Below are positions 32,973 to 45,485 of a stretch of 64,000 bases of DNA, in pieces (within the stretch, counting starts at the first letter, position 1; each line of letters starts with the position of its first letter). The translations under genes were made by a program, and so were the position numbers. The DNA comes from Phlebiopsis flavidoalba (Eukaryota; Basidiomycota; Agaricomycetes; Polyporales; Phanerochaetaceae). Location of the stretch: assembly GCA_035772785.1 (NCBI GenBank), contig JAOCPU010000041.1:247700-311699 (forward strand), given 5' to 3'. Below the pieces are notes generated by a model. The model was not told the origin of the DNA. It saw only the letters and a list, made by a program, of their open reading frames with translations, and searched no databases.

Positions 32973-34293
32973 CTACAACACACCCACTAGTGACGTAACA
33001 CACCGCGTATTCTTATCAACGCACCAATAAAATAGACGCAGCAAAGTACCCAATGCGAGCTCCGCAGGGGCTTGACACTGAGCACTTGTCGGGTCGTCAT
33101 CGAACACGATCATCGGCTGGACTCGGGACCAGGGTAGATTCCGCCCGTCCGATACAGAGCCACGGAGCGTCATCGCACCCCGCCGCGACATGAATCGGTG
33201 TTAATAGTGTGAGATGCCGATGACGGTCATTGGCGGTGCCTAACAGATCGTCTGGGAGAAGACGGCGCCTAGTAGGGAGGTGAAGGAGAGTCGCGGGAGT
33301 GTGAGACTCCGCGTCGGATTGACGAGGTAAAAACACACGTGTTTTCTTGTATCAAGGTCGTGTGATATGTGAGTTCAGGCTTTCCCAGCGAGCTTAGGAA
33401 CAAAAGGGTACTTCTCTCGGGCTCTAGAGAGCTCGGGGAAGCGACCAAGGTATCTAAACCGTTCCCCGGCGCTAACATCAAATTCGCCGTCAAATTCGAG
33501 TCGAGGAGAAGAGCCGGGTACTGGCATGTACTTACTTCGCAAGTCTGCCGTCTGGTCATTTCAACGCCGCTTTGATAGTCTCCGAGCGTGCAATTACGCC
33601 AAAAGTAAGAGGGTACAAGAGATGTAGTGTCAGGTCGTCCATGCCGCAGTGAAGGTGTTCATCTGACTGTACATTCGCTGCGGGTTTCCGCGGAGGCTTT
33701 CGGACAACTTCAAGATTGTGCACACTAGCGATGAGTCAAAAGGGGCTATGGAGATTTTGATGACAATTTGAACCTGAAACGTCCTCGCCGGACGATGGAA
33801 ACGTCGAGGGCACGGTCGTCCGCGACTGGAATAGCCGAGACCAATCACAGAGGGTAGAGCAGACCCGGGTAGATATCATTCGAGATACGAGGCCACGGCA
33901 CATCTGAGATGGCTTGGGGTGTCCTAGGCGTGGCCTCGTGAGTCAGGGTGAGCTCCGCGGGCGGTGTGCCCTGGAACCTTGGAAGTCAAGGTCGTACACT
34001 GAATGGTGAATGAAAGGGCATGTATTAGGCTGAGGGTCTCGTGAGAGAAATGGAGCACACACGATACCAAGGCCACATGTAGCTGATGTCCAGCGGAAAT
34101 TACGCAAGGAGCTTTGCCGTACACTGTCGAAGACCGTGGTCGGTTTGTGTGGGGTATCCATAGAGACATAGCTCGTCGTACGGCGACGTAGGTACGAGCT
34201 ACGTAGGTCCAGCAGGAATCTGGCCACCTTAATTAACCGCGAAAGACGGGCTACGGAAAGGCAGCAAAAATGGCGTGTAGTTGTTTGTGTCAT
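32973..34293 (-). CDS. Hypothetical protein, fragmented
   Basis: Not recognised. Coding-like minus-strand pieces in order: DTPHKPTTVFDSVRQSSLRN near 34140, YDLDFQGTPPAELTLTHEA near 33960, ISDVPWPRISNDIYPGLLYP near 33880, ILKLSESLRGNPQRMYSQMN near 33680, YMPVPGSSPRLEFDGEFDVS and RFRYLGRFPELSRAREKYPF near 33440-33520, and NLPWSRVQPMIVFDDDPTS near 33110. They could be exons of one gene separated by short introns, but I could not verify all splice sites. The order of fragments is on one strand, which supports a single locus. Confidence 0.35.
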
Positions 34294-34626
34294 GAGCTGT
34301 CATGAAATTTTTCGTGATTCGAGACCTGTGGGGCATGCACCGCTATCACGAGGCCCCATGGATCATATTAACATCCTTTCACATTTCAGCAGGCGCCAAT
34401 AGTCATAAGCGCGACTAAAGAGACATCCAACATACCTAAGTTCTAGTGAAGAGGTTTACACTTGGTACGTTCCTCGGCACTGAACATGTAACGAGCAGCT
34501 AACTAGCATGATAGGCTTACGCGCTATAACCTATCTTCATACACCCAACCCAAAGTCGGACAAAAGATAAGGTGTGAGTCTTTGCTGTGCCTCTTGTAGC
34601 TCTTCATTAACGTTGTACTAGCCGTT

Positions 34627-35536
34627 ATGGCGCACATTTCTGACCTCCCGACTGAGCTTCATTTGCTCATCCTTCCAAACCTGTCACTTCCCTCGCTGAT
34701 TACAGCTCGCAACACATGTCATCTCTGGCGAGAGCTGATCTCCGTGACTCCACTTCCTCTCTCCCGCCGGAAGCTGTTATGTCTCTACGACAGTCTTTCC
34801 TCCGTCCCCGCGTTCCAAATGTCCCGAAGAATGGCCAAACAACATATGAGATCCGGCTTCGGCGCATCCGAGCGCCAGGCATACGTCGATGCGTTGCCAT
34901 CTGGCGTCAGTGAAGAGTTCAAGACCTGGATCCTGGAGTGGCCCGAAGACGCCGTCATATCCGCCCTCTGGCCTGCCCTCGAGCCGTCGTACAACATGAG
35001 CGCCGACATTCTTTGCGTACCGATGCGACATCAAAAACCCGCATCGCCGCGACGTCGTTCGTGCCCAAGACGCACACACACTGCTCTTCTCGCTCTTCTC
35101 CGGGAACGGATCCGGGCCTGCTAGCGTCACGGCGCTTCCCCTCTTCGACGAAGGCAACGGCTGGACGCACTGGGTCGTGCTCGACGGCGAACAGGAGACG
35201 GTCGACACGCGGGGCAAGAAACGGCGCGTCGATATGCGTGGCGTCGTCTTTAGCAAGGTTCGCGGAGCCGACGGCGAAGATGGGTACGCAGAGTTCCTGG
35301 AGTCGCCCTCGCCGCTCGATTGTCCGTCCTCGGTACTCCCTAGCGCTGAAGAGCCTGCTACTCAGGATGCGCCTGCGGAGGCGCAGCCTTCACAGCCTCC
35401 GAACGATATGCACGCTCCTGCGGGTCCTGAGACTTGGGGACCCTGGCTGCGATACTTGGAACAGGAGACGCGCAAGATGCAAACGAGGATGGAGGATGCT
35501 GGATTCTGGTGTGGATGTGCTAGCTGCCGCCGGTAG
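34627..35536 (+). CDS. F-box protein 1
   Basis: F-box domain at the very N terminus: ISDLPTELHLLILPNLSLPS then LITARNTCHLWRELI (residues about 4-38), the part that binds Skp1 in SCF ubiquitin ligases. After it come DYRRRLL-type linker sequence, FKTWILEWPEDAVISALWPA (residues 97-116), WTHWVVLDGEQETVDTRGKK and a C terminus ending WCGCASCRR. The frame shifts once near 35015-35025; both sides are open for a long way, so a single base error would explain it. No introns are needed. Total about 300 aa. It is a paralogue of the F-box gene at 55.9-56.7 kb, with the same EW-P (WxLEWP) block after the F-box. Target unknown. Confidence 0.75.
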
Positions 35537-36834
35537 TGCATGATGGCTACGATAAGGTGCGTCGCAACAGTGGAACATGTCTAAAACTGTGCTAACTTTT
35601 GTCATCACTCAGTAGTTTTGTTGAACTCGAGGTTTGTGTTTCACGACTTGATACCCCCATTCCATCCTTTGTTCCTGGTCCCCTCTCTCATCACCTTGCG
35701 CCCCTCGAGCTGTTACGGACTTCCATGTCGTGCATTTCCTTCCACATCGTTTCATGTTTGTTAGTTTCTGTCACTTATAATATGACGTCATAATTCTCTA
35801 CTTCCTTTTTTTTTTTGTCGGAAAAACTATGGAGGTTCACATTAGTGACATCCCAACATTGGTACCACCTTCGTTCCTCTTCATTACATTCGTACAAGGT
35901 GCCTCCACGATATCGATCTCCGAGGTGCTAATTACAACGTGTAGCGGGGTTGGCCATTTCCTCCATTTTCGCCCTTCAACCATTGTCGCCACCTCTAGCC
36001 AAGGTTGTACATACCGCGAGTCTATCGCTAGCTAACGGCTCTACCATCCTTGTGATACTCATCCGAGATGGCACGATCAACCTCGTGAAATCCACCTCTC
36101 GGCCGACCGTACACGCAGCGCCGATAAACCGCTCCTACCCTTCCCTCGCTAATCCTACGAGATGGACACGCTCAACTGTCCCAAGTGAAGCTCGCCCGTA
36201 CGGCTACGCGCTTTCGAACTCGTCCCAACGACAGCAGTGGATCTAACAATCGATGGCCGGGCACCCCATTCGACCCCAACGCGCCCATCGTAACCACCAC
36301 CCCGTCCACCCGAAACGCGGCATGCGCCGCACATAGTCCGAGGACCAGACCGATTCCGTACGCCACCGCGCGACGAAGCGTGTCCGGCCGTTACACACGG
36401 GCGCGATCCGGCAGATCACGGCGAGGGGATGCACGTTGTGGATCGGTTGTCCACTGTGGTGAGGGAGAAGCGGCGAGGATACACTGGGATGACTACGTCA
36501 AGATTGAGGACGAGCAGCAGCGGACGCGGTAGGTCCCCGCGAGGATGGCTCGGGCGGGGTGAGAGTTTCACGCTGTCTCCCCAATTCGAGCGGCTTCAGA
36601 TCAGCGATCGCGCAACTTTGTTCGAAGGGCCGGGAGCTATTGAGGACGAGGATGCGGCAGAAGTATCCCCTTGGAGACTATGTGCAGTTAATGGCGCAGC
36701 GGTCATAGGCCATGGGTTGGAGGAGGGGAAGTAGAGACGTGCAATTATCATGATGGACACTGCCAGCGAAAGTTCAAGTGCTTGCTGTGACACGTAGCAT
36801 CCATTTTTCGGACATCTCTCAACTTATAATCGTT
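35537..36834. other. Gap with weak plus-strand ORFs
   Basis: 3' flank of the F-box gene, a T-rich tract (35805-35816), then overlapping plus frames 35829-36035, 35950-36246, 36185-36532 and 36429-36734. The Arg/Pro-rich 36185 frame has a patch EAARIHWDDYVKIEDEQQR that could be coding, but there is no known domain and no consistent splicing. Confidence 0.3.
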
Positions 36835-37015
36835 GAAGACGATATGAGATAATACTTTCTATAACGATTAATTCGATCCGTGTATAAGCTGCCACTTCTT
36901 TTCTGTCACTATTTTGTTACGAATATATACCGTACACAGATTTTGCCACGCCGCCTAGCCTCACGTCCTGCCTCGGTCATGTGCGCGAGAATCTAAACGC
37001 CCACGAAGATGATAT
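36835..37015 (+). repeat. Upstream repeat of BTB-MYND unit, member A
   Basis: Words GAAGACGATATG, ATAATACTTTCTA, TTTTGCCACGC, TGCCTCGGTCATG and AAACGCC...ACGAAG occur in the same order at 41135-41320. This fixes the 5' end of a tandem duplication with a period of about 4.3 kb. Confidence 0.7.
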
Positions 37016-37291
37016 GTTTAGCGGCCCCGATAAAGCCTTTTTGGTTCTCGACCTTCCCCACATTGCGTTAGACTGGGTCAATGCTCACTGCACATTAACC
37101 AACTTTTTTTTCTGACGAATGCAATCTTATCTTCGTGGATAATGTGGGTGAGTTTCCACGAATTACTTACATATTGTTGTGCGGTAACATCATCCCGACA
37201 ACCCGGCGCCCGTTTCGATATTCCATAGCTACCGACCATTGAACAGCCAACACACTACGACGCGAGATCGCTACGCCAAAAAGACGCGACG

Positions 37292-38771
37292 ATGTTCGAC
37301 AATTACATGCATAGAGTCTGGGCGAAACCTGAAGATGTACGAATGACGCGGAGAGTTTGGTTCGACGACGGCCACGTAGTCATAATCGCCTTGGAAAAAC
37401 AGGTGCCCCTGTCCCGGGACGTGCGGTTTGTGATATATGGGCTCAGTCGACATCTGGTGGCTTCAAATTTGTATATTACCGTCCCTGTCCTTGTGCTCCT
37501 CCGAGCGGACACGTCGATCATGTTCTCATGCGGATATGTTTTGGAGCACTCTGCTAGTAATCTCAGCGCTCCATTGATCGCTAACGACATGGCGTACCCT
37601 ATCGTAGCCGCATTTCCCGACAAGTGGTGAGGGACGTACACCGGGGGGGAAATTTGTACTGAGATCAACTTTTAGGGTGTTTGTGGTGCTTTCCTGTGTA
37701 GGAGTTTAGCTTTTTTCCCATCATATCCGGATTCTTATCTATTTTCACAGCGCGAAAGTAACACCACGGTGTTTCGGCATTCTACAAAATACCTCTCGGC
37801 TATCGCAGGGCGACGTATAACTGCGTTCTATCGAAAGAAGCAGTATTGCCGATGAGCTCTGGGCCAAGCGCAAGTCAGTATATTCGAGACGGAACTGGCC
37901 AAGTACGCTCGGCGGGGACATGTTGGACCTCAAGTAGGAGGCTTGCGACACAACATCGCCGATGAGCGCTTGTTCGAACGCAGACATCCCTTCGAACATA
38001 ATTTTTGATGCGGACGACGGCATTTGACGTGACCACGCATTGGCCACGATCCAGCGGATTGCGAATCGAATCATTGTACCGGATTTGAGCTATCCTCACA
38101 TTTCTCAGTTGATTGGCATATTACTCTGGCACGCGAGCTAGAGATATGTCCTCAGTCCTCCCCGCCGCGTTTTACGACCTCAATCGGATATACTGCGCGC
38201 TTTACATAGGGGAAACACACACTAACGCGATTTGCATCGAATCGCGTCATGGATCCCAACTTGGATTCCTTATGATTTCAAAACGGTTGAGTAAAGGGCG
38301 CGAGAACCTTCGAGTCCATGTCAAGTACAGCCTGACGGACGGCTCTAATGAGCAAAGTACTGGATTTCTAACAACACAGGTTGTCCCTGGCCACCACGAA
38401 GCCTTTGTAGTGGTACGAAACTCGACAATTCGAACGCCAGTCGTCGTTTTGACCGCAAAACACCGGCCCCACCCTTGCTGGCCCAAGATCAAGCGTGGCA
38501 GCTCTCTGCACGACGGGCGTTACTGGGAGAACATTCCCGAGATCACCACTACGGTTTTCGTGGACCCCATCCATCATTTCGGTCTTTTGTGGAAAAAGCA
38601 CTCCGCGATGAGCCCCTCAAGGACCAAATGGGGCCATTATCCTCGAGCAACGGACATCTGCCACAATTGCCGCGTCTGGTACGAGGGTTGTATATATGGA
38701 CGATGGATGATATTTGGAGAAACATTCCGCAATCCTTCGAGCTAAGTGGTCCTGATATTGATGGCAGTTGA
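37292..38771 (+). pseudogene. BTB/POZ protein, tandem unit A
   Basis: BTB/POZ domain proteins bind Cul3 or each other. Start region VWFDDGHVVIIA (37365-37400) is the usual opening of fungal BTB domains. Middle part aligns with unit B: ADELWAKRKSVY near 37850 and NWPSTLGG near 37890. The C-terminal half is long and clear: SSVLPAAFYDLNRIYCAL near 38145, TVFVDPIHHF near 38550, CHNCRVWYEGCI near 38660, and IWRNIPQSFEL before TGA 38769-38771. In-frame TAG at 37935-37937 stands where unit B has TTA (42079-42081), so it is not only an indel problem, and another stop and a one-base shift near 38130 are also present. Taken with unit B, this copy looks decayed. Confidence 0.65.
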
Positions 38772-39080
38772 GGGTCCGGTATACTTATGTCTTGGTCGCC
38801 TCGTGTTACTAAATTTGAGCGTCACAGTGTACAATGTAGAATATATTGTCGCGATACCACACCCTCTCAGTTTCAACCCTACGTTTGCCTTTCTGTTGCA
38901 TATCCGGATACCGTCCATCAAACGAGGCCTGGCCTTCGCCCGAAAGCGCCCAAAGCCTTGTATAAGCTACTCACCTTCCTCCCTTGTACGCAACTGGATC
39001 ATGCTGCACCACGTGCACTTTTTTTAGAGCAGGCCTCGCCTGAACGCGGTTCGCCGACCCTTGTCCTCTCCTCCACCACC

Positions 39081-40977
39081 ATGCTCGTGCGACCTCAGCC
39101 GCCAACCGGCGTTCCACAGTACTTCACGGATATCCTCACAACCCGACGCCCGGATCCCCGCAATGGAAACACAAGCATGGGTAGCAGTCATGGGAACGCG
39201 ACTTTAACCTGTTTTTATGACCCCGCTATCCTGAACCGCGACGTGACTCGTAATGTGCGGCCGATTCTCCTCGGGTTACCAACTTGCGACTTGCGAATCA
39301 ATGAATATGAAGGCTTCGTCGCGAGCTCTGACTGCCGGTTTCAAATGGAGGAGTTTTCCCCTTCATTGCTCACCGCTGGGTTCGCGGTATCAAACTTCGA
39401 GCAGCAGAATTGGAGGTCTCTTTCCGACGCCCGGCCGCCGGGAGCTTATTCTGGAGGGCCTTGCGACGCGCTGTTTACACCCCTGACACGAACTATACGC
39501 GCGGCTTCTCCCCCCGACTCAACCTGCGCCCATCTCGCGTCGAAAGGCGGCGAAGTCTACCTTTCCATGTTGAAGAGCTTCTTACCCCAGGACGTCAAGG
39601 CTCAAATTGTCGCACCAGTGTTGTTCCGCGACAACGTACAAGTCGAAGAGGTTTTGACCAGCTCAAGCAGGCAAGAGTCATTGACCCTCGATACGAGCTT
39701 CTCGCTCGGTTCTTCGAGTTGGACAGGGCATGGTTCATGACCTTGCTCATGTATCATGTTTTAGCGGCTCATGCAAGTTGCCATCCTTCCACACACGCAC
39801 TCGTTTTTTTGCTAAAATAGTCTTATTCACAGCGAGCAACTTCCCACCACAACCATGCAAATCCACAAAACCATCAGGCATGCGCGGACGCATTTGCCGA
39901 AACCAATCTCGTGTCCCCAAGCTTTATGGATTTTATAGATCGCAAACAAAATCAAAACTTTGAAGGAAAAAACGGTTCGTCAAGTTATGGTCGCATTTGC
40001 ACCGTGTGTCAGAAGATTGCGACGAAGACGACGCTTAAGTACTTCGTTTGCAAGAAATGCAAGGGCGTCAACCGCGAGGTTGTTTATTGCTCCGCGTACG
40101 CACATTCTATACTATATCACGGTCCCTCGAAAAACATGCGCTGATCGAGAACAGAGCATGCCAGCTTCAAGACTGGAAACATGGGTCGCCTACGCCGCAC
40201 AAGACTATATGCGGCAAACCACTCGACGTATCATCAGTCTCAACACAGAAACAGGAACCGGATGACTCGTTATTTTGGCTACCAGAGGCCGATCCTTCAT
40301 TCAAGCGTTCTCCCGCTTTGCTACATCAGATCGCCCTGCTGCGTAAAGCCTATATTGATGAAGAGACAATGGGCACCGACTACGTGGTACGCTTCTGATC
40401 CCTGAAACAAGACTTCATCTCATTTATCCTTTCGTTGTGTTGCAGATCATAATTCCCGAGACGGGAGATCTATTTCATCTATTGCACGCGCCGGTTTCCC
40501 GTGATACAACGTATGTTGGCCGATGGTTCCTGTCACTATATTTTTTCTTCTCACCAAGTGTCCGTGCCAGTCAAATCTGTGTTTCTCTCTTCCATCGTAA
40601 TGCGTGGTGCGTATATCACCACCGACACCGCTGGCAGATGAGACATATCTCCTGATTACGATTCTCATCTATATAGCTTTCAGACAGGGCCGACTCGAGG
40701 ACGTTCAAGACAGAGCGATGTTTGTGCTCTTCGTTTTATTTTTTTCAAAATTTTGCCGTTTGGCCACAGCACGAGCTCCTTGATGGTCGTGCGCGCGCAG
40801 CTCGAAAGAGAGTATAACCTCGCTAATCCGCTGGAGTATGACTGGGAGCTAATCTATGCCAGACCCCAGCGCTCAATATAAGCGAGGAAGAGATTTGCTG
40901 TCACTCGGCGCACCGTTGAGATGGATAAGGATGTGATATCAGTGGATATCGACATACTGCTGCCAGATGATGATTGA
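39081..40977 (+). CDS. MYND zinc-finger protein, tandem unit A
   Basis: Lineage-specific MYND protein. From the start (ATG 39081, aligned with the ATG of unit B): a family block FEQQNWRSLSDARRRELILE near 39390 (after one shift), PDSTCAHLASKGGEVYLSML near 39518, KSFLPQDVKAQIVAPVLFRD near 39578, FFELDRAW near 39714; then the zinc finger CTVCQKIATKTTLKYFVCKK near 39998, EVVYCS, an intron 40096-40154, and ACQLQDWKHGSPTPHKTICG, giving the C6HC ligand set; then FWLPEADPSF and TDYVV near 40280-40390, and QLEREYNLANPLEYDWELIY near 40800, TVEMDK and a stop at 40975-40977. The finger would mediate protein binding. Shifts are present near 39420, so the reading frame is not continuous. Confidence 0.68.
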
Positions 40978-41134
40978 AGAGTGCTCAGTACGCGTGTTCC
41001 ATCTCTCGAAATACGATGTTGTTTGACAACCGTTTCGTAGATCGTTCCCGTTCCGGTCGGCTTGAACTGCTTACTCCGCTACTAAACCACGCGTAGTACC
41101 TCTAGGGTCTGGGTACGAGACTACCCTCAAAGTA

Positions 41135-41320
41135 TAATGTGAAGACGATATGTAATACTTTCTACAATGATTCAATTCAATTCGTGCTTTTACTGCCGGT
41201 CGTAGTTTTTTGGTCATTATCCGTTTCGAATCAAAGACAAGATTTTTGCCACGCGAGCCTCGGTCTTGCCTCGGTCATGGCCGAGAAGCCAAACGCCACG
41301 AAGCTGATCTCTTTAAAAAA
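41135..41320 (+). repeat. Upstream repeat of BTB-MYND unit, member B
   Basis: Matches 36835-37015 in word order (see there); lies about 400 bases before the BTB gene of unit B, as in unit A. Confidence 0.7.
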
Positions 41321-41540
41321 GCGCCCTGCAGCCTTTTGATCACCTACTTGTCAGACCAAGTCAAGTCACATCGCACCACCGGCTTTGCTCTTCTGACCAG
41401 GAAATCTATATTTATGATAATTTGATGTGAGTTTCACGAATTAACCCATGATTGTTTGGCGTAATTATTCTGACACGGCGCCGTTTTATGGTTAGCCGAT
41501 TGCAGACACGGACGCGAAATGGCTAACAATCGACGCGACG

Positions 41541-42840
41541 ATGGTCGACGACACCGTGGATTCTGGTGAAACTGAGATGCACCTGGGACCAGGAGATTTG
41601 GTTCGACGACGGCAACGTAGTCATAGTCGCTGGGCCAGGCGCTCCTGTCCCCCGGACGTGAGGTTGTCAAGGGAGGCGGCATCTGGGCTTCAGGTGCCAC
41701 CGGTCTGTTCTCGCGCGAAACTCGGTTGTCTTTGCAGATATGTTTGGAGCACCTGCTAGCTCCGCGCAATTGATGCTAGACGGCGTCCCCATCGTCCGCG
41801 CTCTGGCGACGAGTGGCAGGACGTGCGGGATTTACTGAGATCGTTCTACAGCGCTTAGTGCGTTTTTTTTAGTCTTTTTTTCCATCTTTTTGTGTTAATA
41901 TATGCTCCCTCTTAGTGAATTTCCGACGGTATTTCGGCATCCTCAGAACATCTCTCGTATCGCTGGGATACTTGACGGTTTATCGAAGAAGTACATGGTC
42001 GACGAACTCTGGGCCAAGGCTATCAAGATATTCGAGCAGGACTGGCCAAGTACGCTCAGTGGATGGTTGGCTGCCGTATTAGAAGCTTCCGAGGTAATTT
42101 CAAAGAAGGCTCTCAAAGAAACTCCGGCCGAGCATAATAGCGACGGGCAGAAGGCATTTGACGTGGAACTGCATTGGCCTGACCCAGGTGCGAATTCAAT
42201 TGTCCAAAGTGAGGTAGTCTTACATCTCGCAGTAAAAGCAATTGCTCTAGCACGCGAGCTAGACATATCCTCCGTGCTTCCCGGCTGCATTTTACGACCT
42301 CAACCGGATATACTTTGCAGTTCACGTGAACCATGACGTGCACGATCTGAAAATCTCGATCGATGCGTTACGGACCCTGAGTTGCAATTCCACGACTTTA
42401 AACGGCTCAGTCGAGGTCGCGAAAATATGCGAATTGACATTAGAGACACGTTGGCCTACAGCTACGGTGATTACTGGCTAGACAGGACCGGGGCTTCCCA
42501 CCCTCCAGGACACTTATGCCGTGGCGCAGTAACCAATGAGAACGCCCAATCATTGAACCTCCTACCATGCTGGCCAAAGATTCAGGTGTGGCAACGCTCT
42601 GCACGACAGGTCTTATTGGACAGCAGTCCAGATGTCTCTAACACCGTGTTCGTGGACCCCATCCACCATTTTTCGGTATCCTCCTGGAAAGCCTCGGCGA
42701 CGAACCTTCGCGGACCCATGGAATCAATATCCTCGGGCGACAGACATATGCCCCAATTGTCGCGTCTGGTACAAGGACTGTATATAAAGGGCAAGATGGA
42801 GCATATTTGGTCATATATTCCATTCCACTTCGACCTCTGA
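41541..42840 (+). CDS. BTB/POZ protein, tandem unit B
   Basis: BTB/POZ protein, better preserved than its partner in unit A. The frame shifts early: the ATG frame reads into IWFDDGNVVIVAGPGAPVP after one shift near 41598. Then HRSVLARNSVVFADMFGAP near 41707, LMLDGVPIVRASGDEWQD near 41772 (BTB core), an intron, and an open frame 41902-42336 with FRHPQNISRIAGILDGLSKK and DELWAKAIKIFEQDWPSTLS; ALARELDISSVLPG near 42250; then the C-terminal FVDPIHHF near 42652 and IWSYIPFHFDL ending at TGA 42838-42840. The C-terminal Cys pair (PNCRVWYKDC) is readable in an adjacent frame near 42755. Likely substrate adaptor; partner unknown. Confidence 0.72.
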
Positions 42841-43157
42841 CTTGCGGTTTGACCCATCTCAGCTACTAGAGATCCCACAATCCAACAGCTTGTTTTGCCA
42901 CGCTTCTGAACACTCTGATGTAGAGTATCGCGAGACAACTCACTTGCACGTTGTACGACCCCCGCGGCATCGTGTTTTGCATGTTCTGTGTGGCCCGTCC
43001 AGAGGCGCCTCCGATACCAACAGGGATATTCTACTTCCTCTCTCATCATGGTCACGCGTGATTACGTGTACGCGTTGGTTCATATCTGGGCTAAAATTTG
43101 GAGTGGCTCGACATCGTGGTCAGGACGTTGCTACCGCCGCCCATGTCTACCACCGCC

Positions 43158-44966
43158 ATGCTTGCGAGCTACCCTTTAAATTGCGCTCCCTGAACTTGGC
43201 CTCATGATGTTATGCGTCGTTCCACGCCCGGGACCCCGTCAAGGAGACCAGGGCCTGGGAACAATCTTGGGAACGCGACTTCAAAACGTTTTACAGCACA
43301 GAATCCCTGGCCCGGAATATTACTTGTCATTTTAGCAAGGATCTTGTGGAAGTTCTTACCATTAACGCCCAGGTCCATGAATATGAGCACAAGAGTCGAG
43401 ATCTCTGTCGCTTCCAGAGTGGAGGTTTCTCACAATATTGCTCAAGCATTTGCGGGGTTCAATTTTGAAGACAACTGGAAGTCCCTCTCCGATGTTCAAC
43501 GCCAGGGGACATATTCTCGAGGGCCTGAAACGGTCCATCCCCATCTCTCCCATGGGTCGCACGCGTATTCTCTGCCCTGACTCGGCCTGTACAAAGCTCG
43601 CGTCGAACAACGGGGAAGCCTACCTGGCCATGTTGAAGAAGTTCTTACCCAAAGATGTCGACGCAAGCATTGTTGAGCCTATTTTATTTCCCGGAAATCC
43701 CGAGGTAGATGGAATCATCACCAGAGTCCGGCAAGCGAGGGACATCAGTCCTGCGTACGAAGTTTACGCCGCATGCTCGAACTGGACAGGGCATGGTTCT
43801 GGTCTCATCTCCTATGGAACGTCCTGGCAGCTCACGTAAGTGTCGTTTTGAATACGAACACAGAAAACGCGTCAGCCTTGACCATGTCATGTTCTCCAGC
43901 AAGGACTCCCTCGGGAGGCTATCACTTTAAAGACAAGCACCAAGTATACTGCACTCAAGGAGCTTCCGGAGCGATGTGCCCCCTTTGTCGTCGACGATCT
44001 CAAATCGCTGACAAACGAGTTCGTTCAAGAACTCAAGACCGGTAGCGGAGTGAAATTCGAACGTTCCTGCTCAGTGTGTCACAAAATCCTGACGCAATCC
44101 TTCTCCTGCAAGCGATGCAAAGTCGTGAGACGCGAAGTAATATACTGCTCTCGGTACGCAAATCTCACGCGTGTGCCTTCTGTTCCGACTTCGTTGACGT
44201 ACATTATCCAGAGAGTGCCAGATGCAAGACTGGAAACACGGATTGCCCACTCCCCACAAGACCATATGCGGCAAGCCCATCTCACTGACAAGCCCTGCAT
44301 CGACGCAGACGCCCGCGACCGCAGTGTTTTGGCTGCCAGAGGCCGATCCTTCTTTTTAAACGGCCTCCCGCTTTGATTCATCAACTCTCCCTCCTGCGCG
44401 AAGGAAACGGCAACTGATTATGTGGTGCGTGTTGGATGCTAGGCGGTATTTCTGCTGGGTGTTTAGGCTCACTTCGTTGTAGATTATCGACCCTGCCATC
44501 CAGGCATTTTTTAATGTCCACTTCGTAATCTAGACAAAGTATGTGCCTGACATCCTAAATTCTGTACGGTACAAGGCTACTGACTTGAAGCTGCAATTAA
44601 ACAGTGAAAAAACGTCTTTCTTGATCTATCGCAACCGCGGGGTAAGTGTTCCTTCGTCAACTGAGTGGTAGGCTCCTCATTCACGAGATATACAGCATTT
44701 CGAACAGGTCGCCTCGAAGATGTGAAGGTGCTCCTGCTCTTGATCAGCGGCTATTTCCAGGTCAACACGTCGGCACATCTCAAGTCCCTCCCGTATTGTC
44801 CGCCAACAGCTAGAAAGAGAATATAATGTCACCCTTCAAGCTCACGGCGCCCAGGACGACTCGTTCCTGCCGATGCCGTCCAAGCTCAGCATTGGCATGG
44901 TGCACGAGGAAGAGCTTAAGCTTGTTATCCGCCACGGTTGAGATGGACAAGCATGTGGAAGATTAG
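43158..44966 (+). CDS. MYND zinc-finger protein, tandem unit B
   Basis: Paralogue of unit A. Blocks in order: AWEQSWERDFKTFYSTESLA near 43253, FNFEDNWKSLSDVQRQ near 43460, CPDSACTKLASNNGEAYLAM near 43573, KKFLPKDVDASIVEPILF near 43636, LELDRAWFW near 43777; an intact MYND finger CSVCHKILTQSFSCKRCK (44071-44120), EVIYCSR, intron 44154-44211, then ECQMQDWKHGLPTPHKTICG; FWLPEADPSF near 44331; and a C-terminal QLEREYNVTLQ and TVEMDKHVED with stop 44964-44966. After FWLPEADPSF a TTTTT run (44352-44356) causes a frame loss; unit A continues through the same place. The finger has all eight zinc ligands. Confidence 0.72.
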
Positions 44967-45485
44967 ATTGCGACGAACGTAAGTTATAGACGTGGTTGAA
45001 CGACCAGTGTAGAATAGTTGGCACGCTTTCTGCGCTTCTGGTATGACCGTATGATTCCGAGCAGCTATTTTTTGCTAGATGATTTCGGCCAGCTATGCAT
45101 TCGCGGCCCCACTGTTTCTTGTAGCTTAGAGTGTCGATCCCTAGTGTATTTTGATCGCTTCATTTACGTTCTATATCGAGATGTCGCGGAATTCCATAGC
45201 GATTATTCCCCGTCAATCGTTCCACTCACGCAAGCGACGAAGAGACCTCATCCGTGTCCGCAGAGACCAGATTGGCACAGTCCAGCATATGAAGCGGGTT
45301 CCCGAAGATTCTAAGGTAGGTTGTACCGGTCTGTCAACGTCGTATATGGTCTCGGTGCCCGTTTCAACGACTGAACCACGAATAGTAATTCCCAAAGGAA
45401 ATGTGGATACGATACATTATTAAGCTTCAAAGGATAGAGTACTGATAGGGCGCACAGCTCAGAGCCCACGCATCGCCTGTACTGA
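44967..45485. other. Convergent 3' spacer of MYND genes B and C
   Basis: A short plus frame from ATG 45181 (MSRNSIAIIPRQSFHSRKRR) ends near a possible donor GTAGGT at 45315 but has no family signature. Nothing else is supported. Confidence 0.3.
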
